From an uncultured Caldilinea sp. (GTDB taxonomy: Bacteria > Chloroflexota > Anaerolineae > Caldilineales > Caldilineaceae): a stretch of 64,000 nt of DNA. The notes beneath the pieces are model-generated. The model made no database searches. It saw only the letters and a list, made by a program, of their open reading frames with translations, and was not told the DNA's origin. The position numbers and the translations under genes are program-made. The stretch is taken from the NCBI RefSeq assembly GCF_937128415.1, contig NZ_CAKZMJ010000096.1:85591-149590 (forward strand). Reading direction: 5' to 3'. The stretch's first letter is position 1; every line of letters begins with the position of its first letter. This document shows positions 47,605-64,000 of this stretch, one piece after another.

Positions 47605-48717
47605 TCATCTAGTCCCAATCCAACGTCGAGTCAGCGCGTCCGCGGCTAACACAAAGAGCACCACCAGCCCTTGAATCACCTGAGCGAGGGCCATAGGCAA
47701 GCCGTAGAGGCTGTGCATGGTCTGGGCGCCGATGGTGAGCGCAGCGAAGAAGAGGGAAGCCATCAACACACCTGCAGGATGAAGCCGGCCCAGGAGGGCC
47801 ACCAGAATTCCACTGAAGCCATAGCCGCCCAGGATTCCTGCCTTGAGCCGGGTATGGAGCGCACTGACCTCCATGATCCCGGTCAAACCGGCCAGTGCAC
47901 CGCTGAAAAGCAAGGCGAAGACGATGCCCCGGCTTACGTTCATTCCGGCGTAACGGGCCACCGTCTGGCTGGCGCCGATGGCCCGGATGCGAAAGCCTAA
48001 AGGCGTCTTCCAGAGGAGCAGATAGACCAGGGGCGCCAGTCCTAGCGCAATGAGAAAGCCTATGTGAATGCGGGTGTCCCCCAGGGTAGGCAAACGCACC
48101 GACCGAACCAACTGGATGCTCTGCGGCAGGAAGCTGTCCGGATCTTTGAGGGGAACCCGCACCAGATAGAGCAGCCAGTATTCGGCGATGTAATTGAGCA
48201 TTAAAGTGGAAATAATCTCGTTAATTTGAAAGCGCAGCTTGAGGAAAGCCGCCACTGCAGCCCAGAGTGCGCCGCCCACCAGGCCTCCCATCAACATCAG
48301 AGGGATCACCAGCGCAGGCGGCGCGATGGCCTGCAAGCTCAGGCCAATCCCTGCGCCGACCAAGGCGCCCATCAGATACTGACCCTCTCCGCCGATATTC
48401 CAGACCTGAGCGCGGAAGGCTACGGTCAGCCCCAGGCCCATCAGCAGCAAAGGCGCTGTCTTGAGCAACGTTTCCGTCAAGGCCCTTTGACTGCCAAAAG
48501 CGCCCTGGAACATGGCTAAATAGGCCGCCGCCGGGTCGGCGCCGGAGAGGAAGATCAGGATGGCGCCGGCCAATAATCCTACGACAACACCGGCGAGGGC
48601 GGCCAGCAACGGTATGACCTGCCGGAGCCGGGCGGTCCGCCAGTCTGGAGAAAAGTCACCTGCTGTCGCCGGTTCAGACCGGACGGTGACCGGAGAGGAG
48701 GGAACCGAATCGCTCAC
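47605..48717 (-). CDS. BMP-family nucleoside-type ABC permease 1
   Basis: 370 residues from GTG 48717 with AAAGGA 7 nt upstream. NupP/YufP/RnsC-like: 'AFRAQVWNIGGEGQYLMGALVG', 'FQINEIISTLMLNYIAEYWL', 'FRIRAIGASQTVARYAGMNV' and 'GYGFSGILVALLGR'. It forms the channel with the next gene (18-bp gap). Confidence 0.93.
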   Translation of the reverse strand: MSDSVPSSPVTVRSEPATAGDFSPDWRTARLRQVIPLLAALAGVVVGLLAGAILIFLSGADPAAAYLAMFQGAFGSQRALTETLLKTAPLLLMGLGLTVAFRAQVWNIGGEGQYLMGALVGAGIGLSLQAIAPPALVIPLMLMGGLVGGALWAAVAAFLKLRFQINEIISTLMLNYIAEYWLLYLVRVPLKDPDSFLPQSIQLVRSVRLPTLGDTRIHIGFLIALGLAPLVYLLLWKTPLGFRIRAIGASQTVARYAGMNVSRGIVFALLFSGALAGLTGIMEVSALHTRLKAGILGGYGFSGILVALLGRLHPAGVLMASLFFAALTIGAQTMHSLYGLPMALAQVIQGLVVLFVLAADALTRRWIGTR

Positions 48718-48728
48718 AGCCAGGTCCT

Positions 48729-50258
48729 TTACAAGGCGTGAGAGGGCGTCCCCCCCATCATCAGCCCCAGCGCTTCCACACTCACTCCTTCAGCCGGACA
48801 CTCCCCTACAATCCTCCCCTGGTAGAGCACTACAATGCGGTCGCTCAGAGTCAGGATTTCATCTAGCTCGGTGGAGATAAGCAGAATAGCCATGCCCTCA
48901 TCTCGTCGGCGCACCAACTCCCGGTGCACATACTCGATGGCGCCCACGTCCACCCCTCGGGTAGGCTGCGCCACCAACAACACTCGAGGGCCATGGGCGA
49001 TTTCTCGGGCCAGAACCACCTTTTGGGCATTGCCGCCAGAGAGGGCGGCGACCCGAACATCCACCGACGGCGTGCGCACGTCAAAGGCCTGGACCAGTTG
49101 GCGCGCACGGGAGCGCATAACGGCCATGTCCAACAGGCCGCGGCGAGTGAAAGGCGGCCGATCCACGGTGACCAGGGCCAGATTCTCCGCCACGCTGAAA
49201 TCCCGCAACAGCCCTGTCCGATAGCGGTCCGAAGGAACGTGCCCCAGGCCGGCATCGATGATATCGCGGGGCGCGCGACCGGTCACGTCCCGGCCACAAA
49301 GTTCGATACGCCCGGCTGAGACGGGGCGCAGCCCCCGCAGCGTCTCTTCCAGCTCTCGTTGGCCGTTGCCTTCCACCCCGGCGACTCCCACGATCTCGCC
49401 AGCCCGCACCGTCAGATTCACCCCGCGCAGGGCGGGCAGCCCGCGGTCGTCCTTGGCGTGAAGGTTCTGAATGCGCAGAAGCACTTCCCCAGGCGTGGCC
49501 GGCGCTTTGTCCACGCGAAGCATCACCTCCCGGCCCACCATCATACGACTCAGGGCCTGGGTGGTGGTCTGAGCGGTCAACACCACATCCACCAGGCGCC
49601 CATCCCGCATGACCGCAATGCGGTCGCAGACTTCCATCACTTCCCGGAGCTTGTGACTGATGAAGATGATGGAACGTCCGTCAGTGGCCAAATTGCGCAG
49701 AATGGTCAGCAGTTCGTCCACTTCTTGAGGCGTAAGCACGGCAGTGGGCTCATCCAGGATGAGGATCTCAGCGCCCCGATAAAGGGTCTTGAGAATTTCC
49801 ACCCGCTGCTCTTGACCCACTGAAAGCTGCCAGACCGGCGCGTGCGGATCGACCTGCAACCCGTACTGGGCCGAAAGATCTAAGATTCGCTGAGCTACAG
49901 CCCGACGGTCGGCCAGCAAAGGGGCTCGAGGGGAGGGCTGCCCCAGCATCAGGTTTTCCGCCACGGTGAATTTAGGCACCAGCATGAAATGCTGGTGCAC
50001 CATGCCCAGACCGTGGGCAATAGCATCGTGGGGCGAATGAAAGTGCACCGGCGCGCCTCGCAGACGAATTTCTCCCTCATCTGGCCGATAGAGACCGTAG
50101 AGGATGTTCATAAGCGTAGTCTTGCCGGCGCCGTTTTCGCCCAATAGCCCCAATATCTCACCCTGCCTCAGGTCTAAACTGACCCGGTCGTTGGCCAGCA
50201 CACCGCCGGGAAAGCGCTTGGTGATATTGCGCAGTTCAACAATGGGTGTAGATTTCAT
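48729..50258 (-). CDS. Nucleoside-type ABC transporter ATPase (double domain)
   Basis: 509 residues from ATG 50258. Two fused ATPase domains as in RbsA/NupO. The first has Walker A GENGAGKTT (40-48), signature LSVGQEQRVEI and Walker B 'ILILDEPTAVLTP'. The second has a degenerate Walker A (GVEGNGQRE) but signature 'LSGGNAQKVVLAREI', so one site is probably catalytic. It energises the two BMP-type permeases. Upstream in-frame codons overlap the binding-protein gene and were rejected. Confidence 0.94.
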   Translation of the reverse strand: MKSTPIVELRNITKRFPGGVLANDRVSLDLRQGEILGLLGENGAGKTTLMNILYGLYRPDEGEIRLRGAPVHFHSPHDAIAHGLGMVHQHFMLVPKFTVAENLMLGQPSPRAPLLADRRAVAQRILDLSAQYGLQVDPHAPVWQLSVGQEQRVEILKTLYRGAEILILDEPTAVLTPQEVDELLTILRNLATDGRSIIFISHKLREVMEVCDRIAVMRDGRLVDVVLTAQTTTQALSRMMVGREVMLRVDKAPATPGEVLLRIQNLHAKDDRGLPALRGVNLTVRAGEIVGVAGVEGNGQRELEETLRGLRPVSAGRIELCGRDVTGRAPRDIIDAGLGHVPSDRYRTGLLRDFSVAENLALVTVDRPPFTRRGLLDMAVMRSRARQLVQAFDVRTPSVDVRVAALSGGNAQKVVLAREIAHGPRVLLVAQPTRGVDVGAIEYVHRELVRRRDEGMAILLISTELDEILTLSDRIVVLYQGRIVGECPAEGVSVEALGLMMGGTPSHAL

Positions 50259-50274
50259 CGCATAGGATGCCCAT

Positions 50275-51318
50275 TTACTCAGGAATGAAGGGCACTTCCA
50301 AGTCGCCAGCCACGATGGCTTGTCGGGCAGCCTCCAGGGCCTCAATCGCCTCCGCCGGCACCCGGTCGGCCAGATTGGGGTTGATAACCACGTCCAACGC
50401 CCCTTCTGCAACCCCGAAGCGATAGAATGGGCCATCAAAGGCGCCGGCGGCCGTTGCATCGGAGATGGCCTGAAAGATAGGCGTCATGTTCCAGACAATG
50501 CTGGACAGCACCACGTCGGGCGCCAACCTCGACATGTCACCCACGTATCCGGTGGCGTAGGCGCCGGCCTCACGGGCCGCCTCAATCGACCCCAGGGTTG
50601 GCCCCTCGCCGCACCCCAGGAAAAAGTCCACACCGGCAGTATCCACCTGGGCCAGGGCGGCTTCCTTGGCTGCAGAAACATCACCCCAACTTCCGACGGC
50701 GGTCGTGGTCAAGGTCGCGTCCGGATTGACCGTTTTAGCGCCGGCCAGCATGGCCTCGCCCATGGCATGGCAGACAGGGATGTTAAAACCATAAAGCGCT
50801 CCCAGGCTGCCTGTCTGGGAGAGGTGTCCGGCCAGGATGCCCACCAGGTACGAAGGCTCATAGAAGGGCTGATCGTAGTCCGCCACGTTGGGCGCAGTGC
50901 GGTTAATGCCGCCTGCCCAGGCGAAGTTCACATTGGGATATTCCTCGGCCACCTCAAAAACGGCATCCTGATAGCTGAAGCTGTGCGCAATGATAATGTC
51001 AAAGCCATCCTCCGCGTACCCGCGCATCACTCGAGCCACATCCGCATCTGCTACAGATTCGGAGTAGGCCGTGCGCGCGCCGCGTTCGGCTTGCACCTGC
51101 AGGGCGTTGTAAGCCGCCTCGGCCCAGGAGTTGTCGTCTTTGGGGCCGATCAGAACCAGAGCAATGCTCGGGGGCGACTCCACTTCTTGGGCGTCCGCCT
51201 GAGCAGCCGCCTGCTCTTCAACGGCCGGCGGGGTTGCCGGCGTGGCCACTTGGGCGCAACCGACCAGGAGGATTGTCAACAAGACCAAGATCAACCGCTG
51301 GGATATCCGTGTGTGCAT
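50275..51318 (-). CDS. BMP-family (PnrA/Med-like) ABC substrate-binding lipoprotein
   Basis: 347 residues from ATG 51318 with AAGGAG 6 nt upstream. Signal peptide with lipobox LVGC (C21), then a Glu/Ala tether. The BMP fold shows 'IALVLIGPKDDNSWAEAAYNAL', 'DIIIAHSFSYQDAVFEVAEEYP' and 'FFLGCGEGPTLGSIEAAREAG'. Family members bind purine nucleosides or related bases. It is first in its operon, ahead of the ATPase and the two permeases. Confidence 0.92.
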   Translation of the reverse strand: MHTRISQRLILVLLTILLVGCAQVATPATPPAVEEQAAAQADAQEVESPPSIALVLIGPKDDNSWAEAAYNALQVQAERGARTAYSESVADADVARVMRGYAEDGFDIIIAHSFSYQDAVFEVAEEYPNVNFAWAGGINRTAPNVADYDQPFYEPSYLVGILAGHLSQTGSLGALYGFNIPVCHAMGEAMLAGAKTVNPDATLTTTAVGSWGDVSAAKEAALAQVDTAGVDFFLGCGEGPTLGSIEAAREAGAYATGYVGDMSRLAPDVVLSSIVWNMTPIFQAISDATAAGAFDGPFYRFGVAEGALDVVINPNLADRVPAEAIEALEAARQAIVAGDLEVPFIPE

Positions 51319-51370
51319 GGGTGTCTCCTTGGGGTCAGTTTGGTTCATTCACATTATTCAGGCGTTTTAG

Positions 51371-51387
51371 ATCGATTCATGAACGAT
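51371..51387. promoter_or_regulatory. Possible operator upstream of the BMP operon
   Basis: ATCG-A-TTCATGAA-CGAT, a near-palindrome with a perfect TTCATGAA core, about 55 bp before the binding-protein start. No regulator gene is adjacent. Weak evidence. Confidence 0.25.
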
Positions 51388-51445
51388 TCCCAACCTATAC
51401 GGTGACAAGCGGCCAAATGATCGAGTGGCCTGTAGGGGCAACCAT

Positions 51446-51477
51446 CGGTCGCCTTGTTATCCGGTCGCCTTGTTATG
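51446..51477. repeat. Tandem 16-bp repeat at the 3' end of the Rieske gene
   Basis: Two units of CGGTCGCCTTGTTAT plus one variable base (51446-51461, 51462-51477). The second unit includes the stop and last codon of the Rieske gene. Just upstream, 'TGTAGGGGCAACCATCGGTC' resembles short GC-rich intergenic repeats common in Chloroflexota. Confidence 0.7.
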
Positions 51478-52441
51478 CAGTGCCAAAGGATAGCCCCAAC
51501 TGATTCAGCCAGGTGCGATAGGCAATGGCCAGGCGGTCCGAACGCAAGTGTAGCTCCGCCTGTAAATCAAGGGGTAGAAGCTCTGGCCGTTGCGATTCCA
51601 AAATGGGACGATCCTGGCTGAAGATGGTGTCCTGCCAGGAGCGCAGTTTCTCCTCAGGGATGTCATGGCCGTAGTTCATGGTCATCCACATCCAGGCGGT
51701 GCTTTCAGTAGCCGCGTGGGGAGTGATCGTCAACAGGATAGAAAATCGTGGGCCGTCGGCTTCTTTCAAAAGATAGGCCGTCAGCGGGCGCAAGGCCTTA
51801 TAAGTGTATGAAACGGTGTCTCCTTTGCCGGTGCCGTACGGATCGGGTTGGTAGACGCGCACCCCTTGGGCCACAACGCCCTCGGAGGTGATCTCGGCCC
51901 GATAGTCGGAAATTTCGGGGTGGGCCTTGTCGCCCAGGATTCCCTCATGCACGAAGGGGAAATGGGCTATGTCCAGGAAATTCTCCACGATGCGAGGACC
52001 ACTGGCGCGAACGGCGTAGGGGCCGCACAAGATTTTGCGGAAGGCCGGATCTTCCCATTCCGGGAACGGAGGCACATCCCCGCTGGGCTCGCCCAGGCAG
52101 ACCCAGATCAGCCCGTATCGCACTTGGGCATGGTAGGGTTTTACTCGAGCCTTTGCCGGGGGAATCTGGTCAGGATGGGCCGGAATGTGAACGCAGCGCC
52201 CACTGACGTCATAAGACCAGCCATGGTAAGGGCAGACAAGCGCGCCGTCCTCCACTTTGCCCAGGGAAAGACGGGTGCCCCGATGAATGCAGAGGTCTTG
52301 CCAGGCCAGAACCTGATCGTCGATCCGCCATAGTACGATGTCTTCTTCCAACAAGCGCACGCCCAATATCTGACGCTCTCTGAGCGACTCCATCGTCGCC
52401 ACTGGATGCCAGTCATTCAACAAAACGGCATCGTCGATCAT
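51473..52441 (-). CDS. Rieske non-heme iron oxygenase, alpha subunit
   Basis: 322 residues, AAAGGAG 5 nt before the ATG. The Rieske [2Fe-2S] ligands are C51/H53 ('CIHRG') and C70/H73 ('CPYHGW'). The mononuclear iron site is in 'ENFLDIAHFPFVHEG', with H160, H165 and bridging D157. Such enzymes hydroxylate or O/N-demethylate small aromatics or heterocycles. It needs a reductase, which is not in the window. It is upstream of, and on the same strand as, the BMP-type importer (154-bp gap), which suggests, but does not prove, that the importer brings in its substrate. Confidence 0.9.
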   Translation of the reverse strand: MIDDAVLLNDWHPVATMESLRERQILGVRLLEEDIVLWRIDDQVLAWQDLCIHRGTRLSLGKVEDGALVCPYHGWSYDVSGRCVHIPAHPDQIPPAKARVKPYHAQVRYGLIWVCLGEPSGDVPPFPEWEDPAFRKILCGPYAVRASGPRIVENFLDIAHFPFVHEGILGDKAHPEISDYRAEITSEGVVAQGVRVYQPDPYGTGKGDTVSYTYKALRPLTAYLLKEADGPRFSILLTITPHAATESTAWMWMTMNYGHDIPEEKLRSWQDTIFSQDRPILESQRPELLPLDLQAELHLRSDRLAIAYRTWLNQLGLSFGTA

Positions 52442-52491
52442 GGCAACTCCTTTACCAGGCCGTAATGAACGGTCTTCATCTCACCAGGAAA

Positions 52492-52520
52492 TTTATAGCT
52501 CGAACTGAGGTCATTTTCAA
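52492..52520 (-). promoter_or_regulatory. Promoter of the Rieske oxygenase gene
   Basis: On the minus strand TTGAAA (52520-52515), 17-bp spacer, TATAAA (52497-52492). It lies about 50 bp before the ATG. Confidence 0.7.
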
Positions 52521-52864
52521 TCTTTCAACTTGCACAATAAATCATAGCCAAGTTGCCAAGCTGCATCGGTTGATGCTCTCAGCCATCCTAAACGACGTTT
52601 ATATTTTGAGATCAAAGTCTGTGGAGTTTTTCACCTATCATAAATTCCCATTCTTGTCAACGACAAGTAAACTGCCAAAAATTGGCCCAGATCGGCACGC
52701 GCGCTCTCGCTTTGCAACTTCTTTGCATGAATCTATTCAACGGCGCCTCCTGCGTTGGCGCCTCCAGCTTTAGCGGCGTCAATAGCAACGATGGGAAAAT
52801 CTTAACAAACGCCACAGGCGCTCTCTGGTCTTTGACTCTTCGTGATTTTACTCGAGTGAAAGGG

Positions 52865-52894
52865 TTGGGGAAACAGCAAGCCATCAAGTACAAT
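52865..52894 (+). promoter_or_regulatory. Promoter of the CPBP gene
   Basis: TTGGGG (52865-52870), 18-bp spacer, TACAAT (52889-52894). Its position argues that translation starts after about 52901, not at the in-frame ATG at 52682. Confidence 0.5.
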
Positions 52895-52942
52895 AGCGGG
52901 CGTGTTGCTTTCAGTCGCTCAAATGTGCATGCGAGGCGCGTT

Positions 52943-53896
<954 letters not shown>

Positions 53897-53918
53897 CAAA
53901 CGTCATAGGAGGCAAGAC

Positions 53919-55313
<1,395 letters not shown>

Positions 55314-55321
55314 AAATCTGT

Positions 55322-55350
55322 TTGACAACAAAGGTAATCTTTGCTACGCT
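55322..55350 (+). promoter_or_regulatory. Promoter of the oligopeptide transporter operon
   Basis: TTGACA (55322-55327), 17-bp spacer, TACGCT (55345-55350). About 155 nt of leader precede oppD, with a small CCAGA/TCTGG hairpin (near 55430). Confidence 0.65.
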
Positions 55351-55511
55351 TTTGCACGATGTAGACCCGAATGCAGCCGCAACAGGCTGAAATTGAACGG
55401 CCGCCGCTCCTGACCTGTGACGCCAGAGTGAAGTCTGGTGGTGGAGCAGGACCTGGAATCTTCAATTGCTCAGTATTATCACCTGCGAAATTACCTGCGG
55501 AGACTGCCTGA

Positions 55512-57565
<2,054 letters not shown>

Positions 57566-57722
57566 TTAAGCTTGAAGTTCAGAAAAGATCGGAAGGAGGT
57601 GCGTTTATCGAAAAATTGTGAAGTCCGAGCGTGTAGGTGGCGTCTTCCCGCTTATTGCATCGGCGCAGTGAGCGGGTGAGATGAGGCATATACTTTATTC
57701 ACTATTTTCAGAAGGAGACATT

Positions 57723-59606
<1,884 letters not shown>

Positions 59607-59618
59607 GCGGTTGAGTGC

Positions 59619-59650
59619 AAGGGTCGGGTTTCTCCAAAAGCCTGACCCTT
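59619..59650 (+). terminator. First hairpin after the permuted binding protein
   Basis: AAGGGTCGGG (59619-59628) with CCTGACCCTT (59641-59650), one G-T pair, 12-nt loop, followed by TCCC. It probably acts as a processing or partial termination element. Confidence 0.55.
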
Positions 59651-59671
59651 TCCCAAATTATGTCTGAACGA

Positions 59672-59712
59672 CCAAACGGGCGGGTTTGCTCTGCGCTGGC
59701 CCGCCCGTTTGG
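59672..59712 (+). terminator. Second hairpin between binding protein and permease genes
   Basis: 13-bp perfect stem CCAAACGGGCGGG (59672-59684) with CCCGCCCGTTTGG (59700-59712), 15-nt loop, no T-run. It matches the post-binding-protein hairpin of the liv operon in position. Confidence 0.7.
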
Positions 59713-59741
59713 CGTAGGAGTAAGAACGGAACCTCTGCACC

Positions 59742-60929
59742 ATGACAGCCTATTTAATTCGCCGCCTTTTTCAGATGGTGGTTGTCGTCTTTGTCGTCTC
59801 GCTCTTCATGTTCTTCCTCTTCAATATTGCGCCCGGCGGCCCGCTGACAGGACTTCAGCAACAGCAGCGCCGCATCACCCCGGAGGAGCGCGCTCGCATT
59901 CGCGCCCAGTATGAGCTCGACCTGTACTGGCCGATCCGCTATACGCGTTGGCTGATCGGCTGGCCTCAGGGTCCGATCGTCGTCGGCGGACAGGAACTGT
60001 TCGCCAACATCCCGGTCGGCTGCTACATCGAGGCGACTCCGGAAGAAGGAGGCGGCTGCCATCAATACGTCTATCTGGCGGATATGCCGCAGCTGCACCC
60101 GCCGGCGCGCAGCAGTCAGGGCATTCTCTTCGGCGACTTTGGCAGGTCGACGGTGGTCCAGGCCGGACGTCCGGTTTGGGACCTCCTGATGAGTCGATTG
60201 TGGGCAACGGTGGAGTTGCAAGTGATTTCTTTGGCGCTGTCTCTGTTGATCGCAGTGCCGCTGGGGATTTACAGCGCCGTGCATCAATATTCCAAATTCG
60301 ATTACACCTTTACGACGGCTGCATTTGTCGGCTCTTCGATGCCGACCTTTTTCTTCGGTTTGCTTTTTATCCTGATGTTCACAATTCTAGCCGGTCGGAT
60401 TCAGGAAATTTTGCCATGGTGGCCGGTTTTACCGCCCGGATTGCGCGAGGCAGTGCGCCCCTATGATGTGGCGAGTTGGTTAACGCGAATACAGCCCGGC
60501 TCGGCGCTCGACCGCTTTTTGCATCTGTTGATGCCGGTCGGCGTGCTGACGATCGTCAGCGTGGCGGCGTGGAGTCGTTTCCTGCGTTCGTCCATGCTGG
60601 AGGTGTTGCGCCAGGATTATGTGCGCACCGCGCGAGCCAAAGGTCTGCCTGAGCGGATTGTCATCAATAAACACGCGCTGCGCAACGCTTTGATTCCCTT
60701 CGTCACCGTTCTGGTGCTGCAGATTCCTCTCTTCTTCGCCGGCGCCATCGTGACGGAGACCATCTTTGCCTGGCCCGGAATGGGGCGTCTATACTTCGAC
60801 GCGCTCAACCGCTCCGACTACAATATCGCTCTGGCGTTTATTTATGTGACCACGATCTTGACCGTCTTCGCCACACTGCTTGGCGACATTCTCTATGCGG
60901 TCATCGATCCGAGGATTCGCTATTCGTAA
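59742..60929 (+). CDS. Oligopeptide ABC permease, DppB/OppB type
   Basis: 395 residues, longer than the usual 310-340 because of an extracytoplasmic insert after the first helix (about 55-130) and another near 225-250. 'FNIAPGGPLTGLQQQ' starts it. EAA loop 'LEVLRQDYVRTARAKGLPERIV', then 'FAGAIVTETIFAWPGMGRL' and the end 'LYAVIDPRIRYS'. The inserts may dock the unusual binding protein. Confidence 0.92.
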   Translation: MTAYLIRRLFQMVVVVFVVSLFMFFLFNIAPGGPLTGLQQQQRRITPEERARIRAQYELDLYWPIRYTRWLIGWPQGPIVVGGQELFANIPVGCYIEATPEEGGGCHQYVYLADMPQLHPPARSSQGILFGDFGRSTVVQAGRPVWDLLMSRLWATVELQVISLALSLLIAVPLGIYSAVHQYSKFDYTFTTAAFVGSSMPTFFFGLLFILMFTILAGRIQEILPWWPVLPPGLREAVRPYDVASWLTRIQPGSALDRFLHLLMPVGVLTIVSVAAWSRFLRSSMLEVLRQDYVRTARAKGLPERIVINKHALRNALIPFVTVLVLQIPLFFAGAIVTETIFAWPGMGRLYFDALNRSDYNIALAFIYVTTILTVFATLLGDILYAVIDPRIRYS

Positions 60930-60941
60930 CCGAGGCGTATC

Positions 60942-61943
<1,002 letters not shown>

Positions 61944-61957
61944 GAGAGACGTGCAGG

Positions 61958-63052
<1,095 letters not shown>

Positions 63053-63128
63053 CCTGCTTGCGTTTTGCGGCATCCAATGACAGGAAGCGAGCTGCCTCTT
63101 TCGAGGATTTTTTGCGAAAGAAACACTT

Positions 63129-64000
63129 ATGACGATATCGGTTGCGATTGAAAAAAAAGATATCCTCGTTGTGCAAAATCTGAAAACCTACTTTCCCGTT
63201 CGCAGCGGCGTATTTCAGCGCGTCACTGCCTGGGTGAAAGCCGTCGATGACGTCAGCTTCACCGTCAAAGAAGGTGAAACCTTCGGACTAGTGGGTGAAT
63301 CTGGCTGCGGCAAGACCACCGTCTCTCGCTCAATTTTGCGCTTGATTCCGGCGAATGGGGGCTCGGTCTTTTTCGATGGTCAGGATGTCTTCAACCTGCG
63401 CGGGGCGGAGCTGAAGGCGTTGCGCCGCAACATGCAGATCGTCTTTCAGGACCCCTATTCCTCGCTCGATCCTCGCATGCCGGTCGGAGACATCATTGCG
63501 GAAAGCCTGCTGATCCACGGCATGAAAGACCGCAGGCAGCGCAACGCCATCGTGCAGGAGATGCTGGCCAAGGTCGGGCTGAACCCCTACCACGCCCACC
63601 GCTACCCGCACGAGTTCTCCGGCGGACAGCGCCAGCGCATCGGCATTGCGCGCGCGCTGGCCCTCAATCCTCGCTTTATCGTCTGCGACGAGCCGGTCTC
63701 TGCGCTCGACGTCTCGATTCAGTCGCAGATTTTGAACCTGCTCAAAGACCTGCAGCGTGAGTACGGCTTTTCATATCTCTTCGTCGCCCATGACCTCAGC
63801 GTAGTCGAGCACATCAGCGACCGCGTGGGCGTGATGTATCTGGGCAAGCTGGTGGAGATGGCTTCGCGGCAGCAGCTCTTCTCAGAGCCGCTGCACCCCT
63901 ACACGAAGGCCTTGATGTCCGCCATCCCGATCCCCGATCCGCGGCGCAAACGCGAGCGCATCGTGCTCAGGGGAGAGGTGCCGTCGCCGCTCAATCCGCC
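63129..64000 (+). CDS. Oligopeptide ABC ATPase, DppF type, cut by window end
   Basis: At least 290 residues from ATG 63129, open at the right edge. Walker A GESGCGKTT, 'FQDPYSSLDPRMPVGD', signature 'FSGGQRQRIGIARAL', Walker B 'FIVCDEPVSALDVS' and 'VAHDLSVVEHISDRVGVMYLG'. The C-terminal domain begins ('GEVPSPLNP') but is not complete. The ribosome site is weak, and 76 bp separate it from DppD. Confidence 0.92.
   Translation, partial: MTISVAIEKKDILVVQNLKTYFPVRSGVFQRVTAWVKAVDDVSFTVKEGETFGLVGESGCGKTTVSRSILRLIPANGGSVFFDGQDVFNLRGAELKALRRNMQIVFQDPYSSLDPRMPVGDIIAESLLIHGMKDRRQRNAIVQEMLAKVGLNPYHAHRYPHEFSGGQRQRIGIARALALNPRFIVCDEPVSALDVSIQSQILNLLKDLQREYGFSYLFVAHDLSVVEHISDRVGVMYLGKLVEMASRQQLFSEPLHPYTKALMSAIPIPDPRRKRERIVLRGEVPSPLNP

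Larger units (their letters stand above)
52442..52942. other. Divergent intergenic region between Rieske and CPBP genes
   Basis: 501 bp, more A/T-rich than the genes around it. It holds a good promoter for the Rieske gene (52492-52520, minus) and one for the CPBP gene (52865-52894, plus). 'GCCAAGTTGCCAAG' (52547-52560) is a short direct repeat. Frames through it have no recognisable protein. Confidence 0.65.

Noticed and set aside
52465..52773. Open frame of 102 codons between the Rieske and CPBP genes
   Set aside because: No ribosome site or recognisable protein; overlaps the Rieske promoter.
52682..52942. N-terminal extension of the CPBP gene from an upstream ATG
   Set aside because: A promoter (52865-52894) lies within it, the residues look random, and GTG codons with ribosome sites occur just before the first helix.
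57591..57656. Strong Shine-Dalgarno GGAAGGAGGT after oppF
   Set aside because: No ATG/GTG/TTG at useful spacing; only ATC or very short frames follow.

Overview
The window is a roughly 60% GC bacterial chromosome segment with dense, operon-organised genes. Its gene style points to the phylum Chloroflexota, most like Caldilineales/Anaerolineae. This is inferred from the many ABC importers whose binding proteins are lipoproteins with Ala/Pro/Gln-rich linkers after the lipid cysteine, from the baseplate-J-like membrane protein next to ruvX/mltG, and from short 'GTGTTGCG' intergenic repeats. No rRNA, tRNA, transposase, prophage or CRISPR array was seen. Both ends cut a gene: an MttB-family methyltransferase on the left and an oligopeptide ABC ATPase on the right.

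Layout. 1-2287 (minus): partial mttB-like gene, HEPN/MNT pair, carA. 2288-9944: sugar or polyol uptake and catabolism locus (binding lipoprotein, SIS-domain isomerase, two permeases, TIM-barrel epimerase, FGGY kinase, SorC-type regulator) with a good promoter and operator-like repeats. 9955-13253: peptidase E, then sufE, a zinc-ribbon membrane protein and pyrimidine-nucleoside phosphorylase. 13303-25630 (minus): a probable 11-gene run coaE, small membrane protein, dnaJ, prmA, rsmE, alaS, baseplate-J-like protein, ruvX, mltG, orphan periplasmic-binding lipoprotein, GT4 glycosyltransferase. 25631-31589: branched-chain amino-acid type importer livJHMGF behind a consensus promoter and a ~310-nt leader. 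31623-34405: plsY and an ABC exporter. 34634-39009: family-5 binding protein, DppB, DppC and a DUF1028 protein. 39113-40820: ZTP riboswitch and purH. 40837-45644: palindrome, two hypotheticals, gatC-gatA behind a leader with mutually exclusive hairpins, then a class I/II aminotransferase behind a candidate structured RNA. 45902-46480: DUF1992 protein. 46615-52441 (minus): Rieske oxygenase and a BMP-family nucleoside-type importer. 52943-55313: CPBP protease homologue and argH. 55512-64000: oligopeptide importer with two ATPase pairs flanking one binding protein and one permease pair.

How the genes work together. Five solute importers dominate: carbohydrate, branched-chain amino acid, nucleoside-like, and two peptide/nickel family systems. 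They sit among housekeeping genes for translation (alaS, gatCA, rsmE, prmA), nucleotide metabolism (carA, purH, pyrimidine phosphorylase), cofactors (coaE, sufE) and the envelope (mltG, plsY, GT4). This fits a heterotrophic scavenger.

Most notable: (1) the binding protein at 57723-59606 appears circularly permuted, with the usual C-terminal half first; (2) the gatCA leader carries a terminator/antiterminator switch plus two overlapping small ORFs, the first rich in Gln codons; (3) a multi-stem structured element lies at 44176-44307; (4) a clear ZTP riboswitch precedes purH. All structure and family calls were made by eye.
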